Source of the DNA: Catellatospora sp. KI3 | GTDB lineage: Bacteria; Actinomycetota; Actinomycetes; Mycobacteriales; Micromonosporaceae | Assembly (NCBI RefSeq): GCF_029948125.1 | Contig: NZ_JASAMB010000001.1 | Location: 434,001-498,000 of the forward strand | Length of the DNA stretch: 64,000 nucleotides | Direction of reading: 5' to 3' | Translations under genes and position numbers: made by a program | In this document: positions 50,890-60,178 of the stretch, piece after piece | Layout: every line of letters begins with the position of its first letter | How positions within the stretch are numbered: position 1 is the first letter of the stretch | Notes under the pieces: generated by a model | Told to the model about the DNA's origin: nothing | The model's database searches: none | What the model saw: the letters and a program-made list of their open reading frames with translations, nothing else

Positions 50890-51567
50890 ATGACCGAGCA
50901 CATCGTGATCGACGCCGATCGCACCGGGCCGCCTGCCACCGGCAACGGCGGCTGGACCAGCGGACTCGTGGCCGGGGCGGTGGACGCCGGGGCCGGGACG
51001 GTCGAGGTGACGCTGCGGCAGCCGCCGCCGGTGGGCGTGCCGCTGGCCGTGGTGGACCAGGGCGACGGCGGCTGGGCAGTATGGGACGGCGGGCTGCTGG
51101 TGGCGACGGCGACGACCCGTACCGCCGAGATCGAGCCGGTGCCCCCGGTGAGCCGCACCGAGGCGCTCGCCGCGAGCGGCCGCTACCCCGGCCACCTCAG
51201 CCACCCCTTCCCCACCTGCTACGTGTGCAGCCCGCAGCGGCCGGACGGGCTGCGGATCTTCCCGGGCCCGCTGCCGGACGGCCGCACCGCGGCGACGTTC
51301 ACGGTGCCGCCGCAGGTGTCCCTGCCGGTGCTGTGGGCGGCGCTGGATTGCCCCGGCGGCTGGACGGTCCTGTCCGGCGAGCACCCGTTCGTGCTGGGCC
51401 GGATCGCGGCCATCGTCGACGCCATGCCCGAACCCGACGACGAGTGCGTCGTGGTGGGCCGCCTGGTACGCCGCGAGGGGCGCAAGGCGCTGGTGCGGAC
51501 CTCGCTGTACGGCCCGGACGGCGGCCTGCTCGCCCGTGCCGAGGCGACCTGGATCGCGGTGGCGTAG
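50890..51567 (+). CDS. Hotdog-fold thioesterase-like protein
   Basis: 225 residues. The segment FPTCYVCSPQRPDGLRIFPGPL followed by WAALDCPGGWTVL resembles actinobacterial proteins with PaaI/4HBT-like hotdog domains. No catalytic assignment. GAAAGG ends 9 nt before the ATG at 50890; an in-frame upstream start is rejected. Divergent from the ornithine lipid pair, which may share acyl thioester substrates. Confidence 0.6.
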   Translation: MTEHIVIDADRTGPPATGNGGWTSGLVAGAVDAGAGTVEVTLRQPPPVGVPLAVVDQGDGGWAVWDGGLLVATATTRTAEIEPVPPVSRTEALAASGRYPGHLSHPFPTCYVCSPQRPDGLRIFPGPLPDGRTAATFTVPPQVSLPVLWAALDCPGGWTVLSGEHPFVLGRIAAIVDAMPEPDDECVVVGRLVRREGRKALVRTSLYGPDGGLLARAEATWIAVA

Positions 51568-51611
51568 CACACATCCACCGACTTCCACCCAGGAATCCAC
51601 CTGTCGGGACT

Positions 51612-51625
51612 GTGTCATGCGACAC
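51612..51625. promoter_or_regulatory. Inverted repeat GTGTC-ATGC-GACAC before kgd
   Basis: 5-bp arms with 4-nt spacer about 100 bp upstream of the kgd start, followed by a possible -10 TAGCCT at 51664. Candidate operator; weak. Confidence 0.3.
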
Positions 51626-51724
51626 GGAGGCCTGCCGCCCGTGCCCGGACGTACGGGGGCGCGTAGCCTGGGACGCGGTTTTCTGAGTACTCGTTAAAGA
51701 CATGCGGAAGAGGCGAAAGTACCC

Positions 51725-54700
51725 GTGTCGACCCAGCAGAGCTCGGGCGCCGGCCCGAGCGGCCGCTCAGTGCAGGACAACCCGCTCGCGAGCTTCGGCC
51801 CGAACGAGTGGATCGTGGAGGAGATGTACCAGCGGTACCTCGCCGATCCCACCAGCGTCGATCCCGCCTGGCACGACTTCTTCGCCGACTACAAGCCGGC
51901 CGACGGTGCCGCCCCCGCCAGCGCGAAGCCCAAGGCCGCGCCCGCGCAGGCCGCCGCGCCCGCCCAGTCCGCGCCGGCCGCCGCGCAGCCCGCCGCCCCG
52001 GCCCCCGCCCAGCCCGCGCCGGTGCAGGCCAAGCCGGCCGAGAAGGCCGCCGCCCCGAAGGCCGCCGCCCCGGCCGAGCCCGCCGGGAACACGGTGGTGC
52101 CGCTGCGCGGCATCGCCGCCAAGATCGTCGAGAACATGGGCGCCTCGCTGGAGGTGCCGACCGCGACCAGCGTGCGCGCCGTCCCGGCCAAGCTGCTGTC
52201 GGACAACCGCATCGTGGTCAACAACCACCTGCAGCGCGGTCGCGGCGGGAAGGTCAGCTTCACCCACCTCATCGGGTACGCCCTGGTCCGGGCGCTGGCC
52301 ATCCACCCGGAGATGAACAACCACTTCGGCGAGAGCAACGGCAAGCCCGCGATGATCGTGCCCGCGCACGTGAACCTGGGCATCGCCATCGACCTGGCCA
52401 AGCCCGACGGCTCCCGCACGCTCGTGGTGCCCTCCATCAAGGGCTGCGAGACGATGGACTTCCGCCAGTTCTGGCAGGCGTACGAGGACATCGTCCGGCG
52501 CGCCCGCAAGAACGAGCTGACCATGGACGACCACGGCGGGGCCACCATCTCGCTGACCAACCCGGGCGGCATCGGCACCGTCCACTCGATCCCGCGCCTG
52601 ATGCAGGGGCAGAGCGCCATCATCGGCGTCGGCGCGATGGAGTACCCGGCGCCGTTCTCCGGCATGAGCGACGCCCAGCTGGCCGACATGGCCGTCAGCA
52701 AGATCATCTCGCTTACCAGCACCTACGACCACCGGGTCATCCAGGGCGCCCAGTCCGGCGAGTTCCTGAAGGTCATGCACGAGCTGCTGCTCGGCGAGCA
52801 CGGCTTCTACGACGAGATCTTCACCGCGCTGCGCATCCCGTACGAGCCGGTCCGCTGGATCCGGGACATCGCGCACACCTCCGAGGGCCAGATCGACAAG
52901 GCCGCGCGGGTCATCGAGCTGATCCACTCCTACCGGGTCCGGGGCCACCTGATGGCCGACACCGACCCGCTGGAGTTCCACATCCGCAAGCACCCGGACC
53001 TCGACGTCCGCGAGCACGGGCTGACCCTGTGGGACCTGGACCGGTCGTTCCCGGTCGGCGGCTTCGCCGGCAAGGACACCATGAAGCTGCGCGACATCCT
53101 GGGCGTGCTGCGCGACTCCTACTGCCGCCGCGTCGGCGTGGAGTACATGCACATCACCGACCCGGAGGAGCGCACCTGGATCCAGCGGCGGGTGGAGCAG
53201 AAGTACACCAAGCCCACCCCCGAGGAGCAGAAGCACGTGCTGGGCCGGCTCAACGCCGCCGAGGCGTTCGAGACGTTCCTGCAGACCAAGTACGTCGGCC
53301 AGAAGCGGTTCTCGCTGGAGGGCGGCGAGTCGCTGATCCCGCTGCTGGACGAGGTGCTGCAGGCCTCCTCCGAGGGCGGCCTGGACGAGGTCGTCATCGG
53401 CATGGCCCACCGCGGCCGCCTGAACGTGCTCGCCAACATCGTCGGCAAGCCGTACGAGAAGATCTTCGGCGAGTTCGAGGGCCACCTGGACCCGAAGACC
53501 GCGCAGGGCTCCGGCGACGTCAAGTACCACCTGGGCATGACCGGCAAGTTCACCAGCCCCGACGGCGCCTTCACGACCACCGTGTCGCTGGCGGCCAACC
53601 CGTCGCACCTGGAGGCGGTCGACCCGGTGCTGGAGGGCATCGTCCGGGCCAAGCAGGACCGGCTCGACCTGGGCCTGCACGGCTACACCGTGCTGCCGCT
53701 GCTGGTCCACGGCGACGCGGCATTCGCCGGCCAGGGCGTGGTGGCCGAGACGCTGAACCTGTCGCAGCTGCGCGGCTACCGCACCGGCGGCACCGTGCAC
53801 GTGGTCGTCAACAACCAGGTCGGCTTCACCACCGCCCCGGAGTACAGCCGCTCCTCGCTGTACAGCACCGACGTCGCGCGCATGATCCAGGCGCCGATCT
53901 TCCACGTCAACGGCGACGACCCCGAGTCGGTCGTCCGCGTCGCCCGCCTGGCCTTCGACTACCGCCAGGAGTTCAACAAGGACGTGGTGATCGACCTGGT
54001 GTGCTACCGCCGCCGCGGTCACAACGAGGGCGACGACCCGTCGATGACCAACCCGCTGATGTACCAGATCATCGACACCAAGCGCTCGGTGCGCAAGCTC
54101 TACACCGAGGAGCTGATCGGCCGCGGCGACATCACCGTCGACCAGGCCGAGGAGGCGCTGCGCGACTACCAGACGCAGCTGGAGACGGTCTTCAAGGCCA
54201 CCCGCGACGCCGTCGCCGGGGTGTCCAGCCGGCTGACCCGCGCCCGCGAGGTGCTGCCCGAGCCGACCGTGGCCACCGCGGTCCCGGCCGACCTGGTCCG
54301 GCGCATCGGCGAGGCGCACACCTCGCTGCCCGAGGGCTTCACCCCGCACAAGCGCATCCAGCAGCTGCTGGAGAAGCGCGCCAAGATGGCGGTCGAGGGC
54401 GAGATCGACTGGGGCTTCGGCGAGATCCTGGCCTTCGGCACCCTGCTGTCGCAGGGCGTGACCGTGCGCCTGTCCGGCCAGGACAGCCGCCGCGGCACCT
54501 TCGTGCAGCGCCACGCCGCGATCGTGGACGCGCTCACCGGCGGCGACTTCCTGCCGGTGACCAGCGTCGCCAGCCCCGAGGCCCGCTTCCACGTGCAGGA
54601 CTCGCTGCTGAGCGAGTACGCCGCGATGGGCTTCGAGTACGGCTACTCGGTCGAGAACCCCAACGCCCTGGTGCTGTGGGAGGCGCAGTTCGGCGACTTC

Positions 54701-55435
54701 GTCAACGGCGCCCAGTCGGTGATCGACGAGTTCATCAGCTCCGGCGAGGTCAAGTGGGGCCAGCAGTCCAGCGTGGTCGTGCTGCTGCCGCACGGGCACG
54801 AGGGCCAGGGCCCGGACCACACCTCCGGCCGCCCCGAGCGCTGGCTGCAGCTGGCCGCCGAGGACAACATGCGCGTCGCGATCCCGTCGACGCCGGCCAG
54901 CCACTTCCACCTGCTGCGCCGCCAGGCCCTGTCGCCCAAGCGCAAGCCGCTGGTCGTGTTCACGCCCAAGTCGCTGCTGCGCCACCGCCTCGCGGTGTCG
55001 TCGGTGGCCGACTTCACCACCGGCACCTTCTCCCCGGTGCTGGGCGAGACGGCGCAGCTGGACGCGGCGCGGGTCAAGCGGGTGCTGTTCTGCTCGGGCA
55101 AGGTCTACTACGACCTGGTCCAGGCGCGGCAGGAGCGGGGCATCACCGACACCGCGATCATCCGGCTGGAGCAGCTGTACCCGCTGCCGGTCGAGGAGGT
55201 CAAGGCGGAGCTGGCCAAGTACCCGGCGGCCGAGGACTTCTGCTGGGTGCAGGAGGAGCCGGCCAACCAGGGCGCCTGGTCGTTCGTGGCGCTGAACCTG
55301 CTGGAGCACCTGGACGGGGTGCGCATGCGCCGCATCTCCCGCCCGTCGGCGGCCGCCCCGGCCGTGGGCTCCACCAAGCTGCACGACGTCGAGCAGGCCG
55401 CCCTGCTCGAAGCGGCCCTGCCGCGCCCGGCCTGA
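51725..55435 (+). CDS. kgd: Multifunctional 2-oxoglutarate decarboxylase/dehydrogenase (E1 with fused E2 catalytic domain)
   Basis: 1236 residues, the length of mycobacterial Kgd. N-terminal helix segment ([30 protein letters not shown]), Ala/Pro-rich linker (60-120), E2-type acyltransferase domain with H336 in [14 protein letters not shown], then the ThDP-dependent E1 part with [28 protein letters not shown] and [16 protein letters not shown]. No lipoyl domain is fused, as in other actinobacteria. It catalyses the TCA step from 2-oxoglutarate to succinyl-CoA with Lpd/AceF partners. GTG start preceded by AAGAGGCGAAAG. No FHA regulator (GarA/OdhI) is adjacent. A strong terminator follows. Confidence 0.96.
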   Translation: MSTQQSSGAGPSGRSVQDNPLASFGPNEWIVEEMYQRYLADPTSVDPAWHDFFADYKPADGAAPASAKPKAAPAQAAAPAQSAPAAAQPAAPAPAQPAPVQAKPAEKAAAPKAAAPAEPAGNTVVPLRGIAAKIVENMGASLEVPTATSVRAVPAKLLSDNRIVVNNHLQRGRGGKVSFTHLIGYALVRALAIHPEMNNHFGESNGKPAMIVPAHVNLGIAIDLAKPDGSRTLVVPSIKGCETMDFRQFWQAYEDIVRRARKNELTMDDHGGATISLTNPGGIGTVHSIPRLMQGQSAIIGVGAMEYPAPFSGMSDAQLADMAVSKIISLTSTYDHRVIQGAQSGEFLKVMHELLLGEHGFYDEIFTALRIPYEPVRWIRDIAHTSEGQIDKAARVIELIHSYRVRGHLMADTDPLEFHIRKHPDLDVREHGLTLWDLDRSFPVGGFAGKDTMKLRDILGVLRDSYCRRVGVEYMHITDPEERTWIQRRVEQKYTKPTPEEQKHVLGRLNAAEAFETFLQTKYVGQKRFSLEGGESLIPLLDEVLQASSEGGLDEVVIGMAHRGRLNVLANIVGKPYEKIFGEFEGHLDPKTAQGSGDVKYHLGMTGKFTSPDGAFTTTVSLAANPSHLEAVDPVLEGIVRAKQDRLDLGLHGYTVLPLLVHGDAAFAGQGVVAETLNLSQLRGYRTGGTVHVVVNNQVGFTTAPEYSRSSLYSTDVARMIQAPIFHVNGDDPESVVRVARLAFDYRQEFNKDVVIDLVCYRRRGHNEGDDPSMTNPLMYQIIDTKRSVRKLYTEELIGRGDITVDQAEEALRDYQTQLETVFKATRDAVAGVSSRLTRAREVLPEPTVATAVPADLVRRIGEAHTSLPEGFTPHKRIQQLLEKRAKMAVEGEIDWGFGEILAFGTLLSQGVTVRLSGQDSRRGTFVQRHAAIVDALTGGDFLPVTSVASPEARFHVQDSLLSEYAAMGFEYGYSVENPNALVLWEAQFGDFVNGAQSVIDEFISSGEVKWGQQSSVVVLLPHGHEGQGPDHTSGRPERWLQLAAEDNMRVAIPSTPASHFHLLRRQALSPKRKPLVVFTPKSLLRHRLAVSSVADFTTGTFSPVLGETAQLDAARVKRVLFCSGKVYYDLVQARQERGITDTAIIRLEQLYPLPVEEVKAELAKYPAAEDFCWVQEEPANQGAWSFVALNLLEHLDGVRMRRISRPSAAAPAVGSTKLHDVEQAALLEAALPRPA

Positions 55436-55456
55436 CCGGCCGACCCTTTAGGCGAT

Positions 55457-55517
55457 GATCGCCGTTTCGGGTCACGAGAAGCGGTTCAACCGCATCCTGT
55501 GACCCGAAGCGGCGATC
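55457..55517 (+). terminator. Intrinsic terminator of kgd (GATCGC/GCGATC palindrome family)
   Basis: GATCGCCGTTTCGGGTCAC (55457-55475) pairs with 55499-55517, with an inner hairpin GCGGTTcAACCGC. It is followed by TTTTCTT. Outer ends match the three palindromes at 23.5-23.8 kb. Confidence 0.88.
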
Positions 55518-55537
55518 TTTTCTTACCGGAGGCACAG

Positions 55538-55714
55538 ATGTACTTCACCGATCGCGGGATCGAGGAGCTGGTCGAGCGGCGCGGCGACGAGCAGGTCACG
55601 CTGGAGTGGCTGGCCGAGCGGCTGCGCGACTTCATCGACCTCAACCCGGAGTTCGAGATCCCGGTCGAGCGCTTCGCCACCTGGCTGGCGCGCCTGGACG
55701 AGGACGACGAGTAG
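55538..55714 (+). CDS. DUF6104 family small protein
   Basis: 58 residues: begins MYFTDRGIEELVERRG and ends FATWLARLDEDDE. Acidic, soluble, conserved in actinobacteria without known function. GGAGG at 55528-55532 is 5 nt before the ATG. Sits between the kgd terminator and pta. Confidence 0.85.
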   Translation: MYFTDRGIEELVERRGDEQVTLEWLAERLRDFIDLNPEFEIPVERFATWLARLDEDDE

Positions 55715-55761
55715 CGCGTTCCACAGGGCGGGTACGCCGCTCACCGGCGCCGGGCAGGCCG

Positions 55762-55767
55762 TACGGT
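55762..55767 (+). promoter_or_regulatory. -10 box of pta-ackA, leaderless layout
   Basis: TACGGT, followed by 7 nt and the GTG at 55775. Confidence 0.5.
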
Positions 55768-55774
55768 ATGGGTT

Positions 55775-57850
55775 GTGGCTCGTGGCGTATACGTGACCGG
55801 CGTGGGCGCCGGCGGTGGCAAGTCGGCGGTGGCGCTGGGTCTGGCGGAGGTGCTCAGCCGCCGGGTGCGCCGGTTGGGCGTGTTCCGCCCGCTCACCCGG
55901 GAGGGCGACTCGGCCGACCCGGTGGTGGCGCTGCTGCGCAGCCGCTACAGCACCGCGGGCGCGGCCGGGCCGAGCTACCAGCACGCCTCGGCGCTGCTGG
56001 GCGCGCACCGGATGGACGACCTCGTCGGCGAGATCCTGGAGCACTACCACCAGCTCGAGCGCGCCTGCGACGCGGTGATCGTGGTGGGCACGGACTTCGG
56101 CCGTACCCTCGGCGAAGGCCCGGACGAGCCCGCGCTGCCCGATGAGCTCGGCCTGAACCTGCGCATCGCCGGTGAGCTGGGTGCCTCGGTGCTGCCGGTG
56201 GTCAACGGCCACGGCCACGACGCGGTCGAGCTGACCGACGCGGTCCGGGCCGCCTACTACGCCTGCAACGACCTGCCGGTGCTGGCCGTGGTCGCCAACC
56301 GGGTGCCCGAGCAGGTGCTGCCGCTGCCGCCGGTCGGCCTGCCCGTCCCGGTGTACGCGATCCCGCAGCTGCCCGCCATCGCCGCCCCGACCATGGCCGA
56401 GGTGGCCGCCGCGCTGCACGCGACACCGGTGCACGGGGCGACCCCGGGCGCGCTGGCCCGCGATGTGGTCAGCGCCGTGGTGGGCGCCGCCTCGGTGCCC
56501 ACCTTCCTGGACCACCTGCGCGACAACTGCCTGGTGGTGACCCCGGGCGACCGCCCCGACCTGATCGTGGCGACGTTCGCGGCGCACCTGGGCGGCCAGG
56601 CGGCCGTCGCCGGGCTGCTGCTGACGCTGGGCATCGAGCCCGACCCGCGAGTGGTCCAGCTGGTCAGCCGGTTCCGCGTCGAGCTGCCGATCTTCACGGT
56701 CACCTCGGACAGCTACGACACCGTGGCCGCGCTGACCGGTCTGGAGGGCCGCCTGCGCGCCGACAACCAGCGCAAGGTCGACGCGGCGCTGGGCCTGTTC
56801 GAGTCGCACGTGGACACCGCCGAGCTGGCCGGGCGGCTGGACCTGTCCCGGCCCGACCGCGTCACCCCGCTCATGTTCGAGTACGAGCTGATCGAGCGCG
56901 CCCGCGCCGACCGCCGTCACGTGGTGCTGCCCGAGGGCGTCGAGGAGCGGATCCTGCGTGCCGCCGAGGCGCTGACCCGGCGCGGCGTCTGCGACCTGAC
57001 CCTGCTCGGCCCGGTCGACCAGATCGAGCAGCGGGCCCGCGAGCTCGGCCTCGATCTCGGCGACGCCCGCCTGGTCAACCCCGCCGACTCCCGCTGGCGC
57101 AACGAGTTCGCGCTGGAGTACGCGCGCATGCGCGCCCACAAGGGCATGACCCGCGACATCGCGTACGACCTGATGACGAACGTGAACTACTTCGGCACCA
57201 TGATGGTCCACACGGGACGGGCCGACGCGATGGTCTCCGGCGCGGTGCACCCGACCGCCGACACCATCCGCCCCGCCTTCGAGATCATCAAGACGCAGCC
57301 GGGCGTCTCGGTCGCCTCGAGCGTGTTCTTCATGTGCCTGGCCGACCACGTGCTGGTCTACGGCGACTGCGCGATCAACCCCGACCCGACCCCGGAGCAG
57401 CTCGCCGACATCGCGGTGTCGTCGGCCGAGACGGCCGCCCGGTTCGGCGTCGAGCCCCGGGTGGCGATGCTGTCCTACTCGACCGGCGGCTCCGGCACCG
57501 GCGCCGAGGTCGACAAGGTGGCGCTGGCGACCAAGCTGGTCCGCGAGCGGCGCCCCGACCTGCCGGTGGAGGGCCCGATCCAGTACGACGCGGCCGTCGA
57601 CCCCAGCGTCGCCGCGACCAAGCTGCCCGGCAGCGAGGTGGCCGGGCGGGCCACGGTGCTGATCTTCCCGGACCTGAACACGGGCAACAACACGTACAAG
57701 GCGGTGCAGCGCTCGGCCGGGGCGGTCGCGGTCGGCCCGGTGATGCAGGGCCTGCGCAAGCCGGTCAACGACCTGTCCCGGGGCGCCACCGTGCGCGACA
57801 TCATCTCGACGGTGGCCATCACCGCGATCCAGTCCCAGGTGGCGTCGTGA
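55775..57850 (+). CDS. pta: Phosphate acetyltransferase, long form
   Basis: 691 residues. N-terminal BioD-like P-loop domain (GVGAGGGKSAVALGL near 8-22), central DRTGG domain (about 220-330), C-terminal PTA_PTB catalytic domain (about 370-690) with GAVHPTADTIRPAF, SYSTGGSGTGAEVDKV and FPDLNTGNNTYKAVQR. Interconverts acetyl-CoA and acetyl phosphate. Overlaps ackA by 4 nt (GTGA). Together they form the acetate overflow/activation pathway. Confidence 0.95.
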   Translation: MARGVYVTGVGAGGGKSAVALGLAEVLSRRVRRLGVFRPLTREGDSADPVVALLRSRYSTAGAAGPSYQHASALLGAHRMDDLVGEILEHYHQLERACDAVIVVGTDFGRTLGEGPDEPALPDELGLNLRIAGELGASVLPVVNGHGHDAVELTDAVRAAYYACNDLPVLAVVANRVPEQVLPLPPVGLPVPVYAIPQLPAIAAPTMAEVAAALHATPVHGATPGALARDVVSAVVGAASVPTFLDHLRDNCLVVTPGDRPDLIVATFAAHLGGQAAVAGLLLTLGIEPDPRVVQLVSRFRVELPIFTVTSDSYDTVAALTGLEGRLRADNQRKVDAALGLFESHVDTAELAGRLDLSRPDRVTPLMFEYELIERARADRRHVVLPEGVEERILRAAEALTRRGVCDLTLLGPVDQIEQRARELGLDLGDARLVNPADSRWRNEFALEYARMRAHKGMTRDIAYDLMTNVNYFGTMMVHTGRADAMVSGAVHPTADTIRPAFEIIKTQPGVSVASSVFFMCLADHVLVYGDCAINPDPTPEQLADIAVSSAETAARFGVEPRVAMLSYSTGGSGTGAEVDKVALATKLVRERRPDLPVEGPIQYDAAVDPSVAATKLPGSEVAGRATVLIFPDLNTGNNTYKAVQRSAGAVAVGPVMQGLRKPVNDLSRGATVRDIISTVAITAIQSQVAS

Positions 57851-58947
57851 AGATCCTGGTGCTCAACCTCGGCTCCGCCTCGATCAAGTGGGGCCTGTTC
57901 GCCGACGGCGCCTCCGTCGACGGCGGCCTGATCGACCGCGTCACCAACCACGCGCAGGCGCTGCGCGAGCTGATGTTCGAGATCGACCCCAGCGGCCTGG
58001 ACGCGGTCGGCCACCGCGTCGTGCACGGCGGGCTGCGCTTCACCACGCCGACGCTGCTGGACGACCACGTGGTGGAGGCGGTGACCAAGCTGGTGCCGCT
58101 GGCCCCGCTGCACAACCCGCTCAACCTGCTCGGCATCCAGCTGATGCGCCAGCAGCTGCCCGACGTGCCGCAGGTGGCGGTGTTCGACACCGCGTTCCAC
58201 CGCATCATCGGCCCGGCGCAGTCGACCTACGCCATCGACATCGAGGTGGCGCAGGAGAACGGCATCGCCCGGTACGGCTTCCACGGCACCTCGCACGCGT
58301 ACGTGTCCCGGCGTACCGCGGCGCTGCTCGGCCGCGACCTCGCCGACGTCAACACGATCACGCTGCACCTGGGCAACGGTGCGAGCGCGTGCGCGGTGCG
58401 CGGCGGCCTGAGCAGCGCCACCAGCATGGGCCTGTCGCCACTTGAGGGCCTGGTGATGGGCACCCGCAGCGGCAACATCGACCCGGCGGTCGTGTTCCAC
58501 CTGCACCGGCACGCCGGGATGGGCTTCGACGCGATCGAGGACCTGCTCAACAAGCGCAGCGGGCTGAAGGGCCTGTGCGGCGACGGCGACATGCGCGAGG
58601 TGCTGCGCCGCCGCGCCGAGGGCGACGAGCGGGCCGCCCTGGCCTTCGACGTGTACTGCGCCCGGGTGACCGGCTACGTCGGGGCGTACTACGCGCTGCT
58701 GGGCCGGGTGGACGCGGTCACCTTCACCGCCGGGGTCGGCGAGAACGCGGCGCCGGTGCGCGCCGAGGTGCTGGCCGGGCTGCAGCGGCTGGGCATCGCG
58801 GTGGACCCGGCCCGCAACGAGGCGTCCGGCCGCGGCGAGCGCCTGATCTCGCCGGACGGGTCCGAGGTCGCCGTCTGCGTCGTGCCCACCGACGAGGAGT
58901 GCGAGATCGCCACCCAGACCGCGGACCTGCTCACGCGCACGGGTTAA
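57847..58947 (+). CDS. ackA: Acetate kinase, short variant
   Basis: 366 residues, about 30 shorter than usual (about 400); the gap falls in the N-terminal domain between GSASIKWGLF and DAVGHRVVHGG. Other motifs are intact: FDTAFH, RYGFHGTSHAYVS, TLHLGNGAS, GTRSGNIDP and TAGVGENA. The usual NSGSSS start is NLGSAS here. It makes acetyl phosphate from acetate and ATP, coupled to pta. GTG start overlaps the pta stop. Bidirectional terminator follows. Confidence 0.93.
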   Translation: MKILVLNLGSASIKWGLFADGASVDGGLIDRVTNHAQALRELMFEIDPSGLDAVGHRVVHGGLRFTTPTLLDDHVVEAVTKLVPLAPLHNPLNLLGIQLMRQQLPDVPQVAVFDTAFHRIIGPAQSTYAIDIEVAQENGIARYGFHGTSHAYVSRRTAALLGRDLADVNTITLHLGNGASACAVRGGLSSATSMGLSPLEGLVMGTRSGNIDPAVVFHLHRHAGMGFDAIEDLLNKRSGLKGLCGDGDMREVLRRRAEGDERAALAFDVYCARVTGYVGAYYALLGRVDAVTFTAGVGENAAPVRAEVLAGLQRLGIAVDPARNEASGRGERLISPDGSEVAVCVVPTDEECEIATQTADLLTRTG

Positions 58948-58980
58948 GGCGGCGGGCCGTGAATCAATCGGCCCGCCGCC
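58948..58980. terminator. Bidirectional terminator between ackA and LysM genes
   Basis: GGCGGCGGGCC / GGCCCGCCGCC, 11-bp perfect arms, 11-nt loop, between convergent genes. Confidence 0.8.
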
Positions 58981-59005
58981 GTGTATCCGGTAACGCCTCG
59001 CCGCA

Positions 59006-59461
59006 TCAGTCGGGGATCTTCAGCACCCAGCCGATGTCGATCTGGTTCGGATTCGCGATGTTGTTCGCCTTGGCGATCTTCATGTACTGCCGCCCGTCGC
59101 CGTAGTAGTTCGCGGCGATGTCCCAGAGCGTGTCACCGGCCTTGACCCGGTAGGTGCGCTCCTGCTGCGCCTGCGGCTTGGCCTTGGTCGCCGCGGCCGG
59201 TTTCCCGGGCGGCGGAGCGGGTTTCGGAGCTGCCGCCGGTGTCGCGGGCGCCGGCGGGGCCTGGGGCGCCGCCGCGGTCGGCGGTGGCGGTGCCGCTGCC
59301 GGCGGTGCGGGCGCGGCGGCCGGGGGCGGCGGCGCCTGCGCGGCGGGTGGCGGCGGGGCCTCCTCCTTCTTCTTCTTGCCCCACTTGAACGGGTTCATGA
59401 AGCCTGCGGCCTCGTGTTCGAGCTTCTCCAGCCCGCCGTCCTTCTCCTGCTCCTGCGACAT
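59006..59461 (-). CDS. LysM-domain protein with proline/alanine linker
   Basis: 151 residues. Short charged N-terminus (GFMNPFKWGKKKKEEA), long Pro/Ala linker (about 36-100), C-terminal LysM (YRVKAGDTLWDIAANYYGDGRQYMKIAKANNI, about 104-150). No signal peptide or membrane segment is seen, so export is unclear; LysM normally binds peptidoglycan. The lysine run KKKK could associate with membrane or nucleic acid. GGGGG lies 8 nt before the ATG. Confidence 0.85.
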   Translation of the reverse strand: MSQEQEKDGGLEKLEHEAAGFMNPFKWGKKKKEEAPPPPAAQAPPPPAAAPAPPAAAPPPPTAAAPQAPPAPATPAAAPKPAPPPGKPAAATKAKPQAQQERTYRVKAGDTLWDIAANYYGDGRQYMKIAKANNIANPNQIDIGWVLKIPD

Positions 59462-59804
59462 TCGAAGTACCCCCGTACTCAGGCTCGTCGAGCCGTACGA
59501 GCCTCACATTAACCCCGGCTCGCACCGATATGTCGACCTTCTCCGGATACGTGGCGCCCAGCGGGGCGGGGTGGTAGGGCGGCAGTGGGGGCTGTTTCCG
59601 GGGAAACCGCACGAATATCGACCAAGATTCGTGCAGTTTCCCCGAAACTGCACGAATGAGCGCCCAGAAAGGTGCGTGAGCAGGCAACCGGGGTTGCGGT
59701 CCAATGGGGACACAGCTACATTGACGTAGTGACTACATCGACATTGTCGACGGGATGGTCCCGTTGTAAGTCCCTGCTCCGGAACACGATCAGAAGGAGG
59801 GATC
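59462..59804. other. 343-bp gap between LysM gene and a small plus-strand gene
   Basis: No gene. It holds palindrome copy 4 and, at 59715-59765, an AT-richer promoter-like stretch with TTGACG and two short palindromes (GTAG-TGA-CTAC and TCGA-CATTG-TCGA). Confidence 0.6.
59591..59652 (+). repeat. 62-bp dispersed palindrome, copy 4
   Basis: Right arm exact; left arm degenerate. The inner pair GCACGAAT/ATTCGTGC is perfect and the centre CCAAGATTC is kept. Located between divergent genes. Confidence 0.85.
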
Positions 59805-60005
59805 ATGGCACTGACCGAGAGCGCGTCGTACCTGTTCAGGATCGAGCTGCTGCCTACAGCCCGGCGACTCGACCTGACATTCCCGAACGGCCCGGTCCGG
59901 CCGGGCCGGCTGGGGTTGGGAACACACCCGACAGCCGGTTCCGAGCCGAGCTCCGCGGCGGACGCCCGGATGGTGATCCGAGGCCGGAAGGGGCCGCGCC
60001 CCTGA
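59805..60005 (+). CDS. Small protein of unknown function, strong ribosome site
   Basis: 66 residues beginning MALTESASYLFRIELLPTARR, not recognised. AAGGAGGG at 59793-59800 ends 4 nt before the ATG, among the best ribosome sites in the window, with a promoter-like region upstream. The stop TGA (60003-60005) overlaps a different reading frame that continues with a cysteine-rich zinc-knuckle-like sequence, so it may be the first part of a frameshifted or coupled gene. Confidence 0.5.
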   Translation: MALTESASYLFRIELLPTARRLDLTFPNGPVRPGRLGLGTHPTAGSEPSSAADARMVIRGRKGPRP

Positions 60006-60178
60006 ACGGGCGCTCGCCCTACCCCAGGGTCAGCCCGTGCGCGCACTGCGACCGGCCGGTGCTGCGCGACAACAACGACGACTGGATCCACGCCAACCTG
60101 GCGTACGTGTGCCGGGACCGGTGGGGCGGCGTGACCAACACCACCGCCGCCCCGGCGCGGCCGAATCAGCGGCTGTGA
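60002..60178 (+). CDS. Possible zinc-knuckle-like small protein or frameshifted C-terminal part
   Basis: About 58 codons in the -1 frame relative to the upstream small gene: C-x2-C (CAHCDRPV), then DDWIHANLAYVC, a pattern of small actinobacterial zinc-binding proteins. No ATG/GTG start exists locally; the only overlap is CTG at 60002-60004 with the upstream TGA. Options are a CTG start with coupled translation, a programmed -1 shift, or a natural or sequencing frameshift. It overlaps the 3' end of the convergent MDR gene by 13 bp. Confidence 0.4.
   Translation: MNGRSPYPRVSPCAHCDRPVLRDNNDDWIHANLAYVCRDRWGGVTNTTAAPARPNQRL

Noticed and set aside
51767-55384. 1205-residue minus-strand frame opposite kgd, and similar mirror frames opposite pfkA (1708-3240) and the RND gene (39234-42314)
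   Set aside because: Low-complexity Arg/Gly/Val/His sequence without domains; they arise because GC-rich third positions suppress stop codons on the opposite strand.
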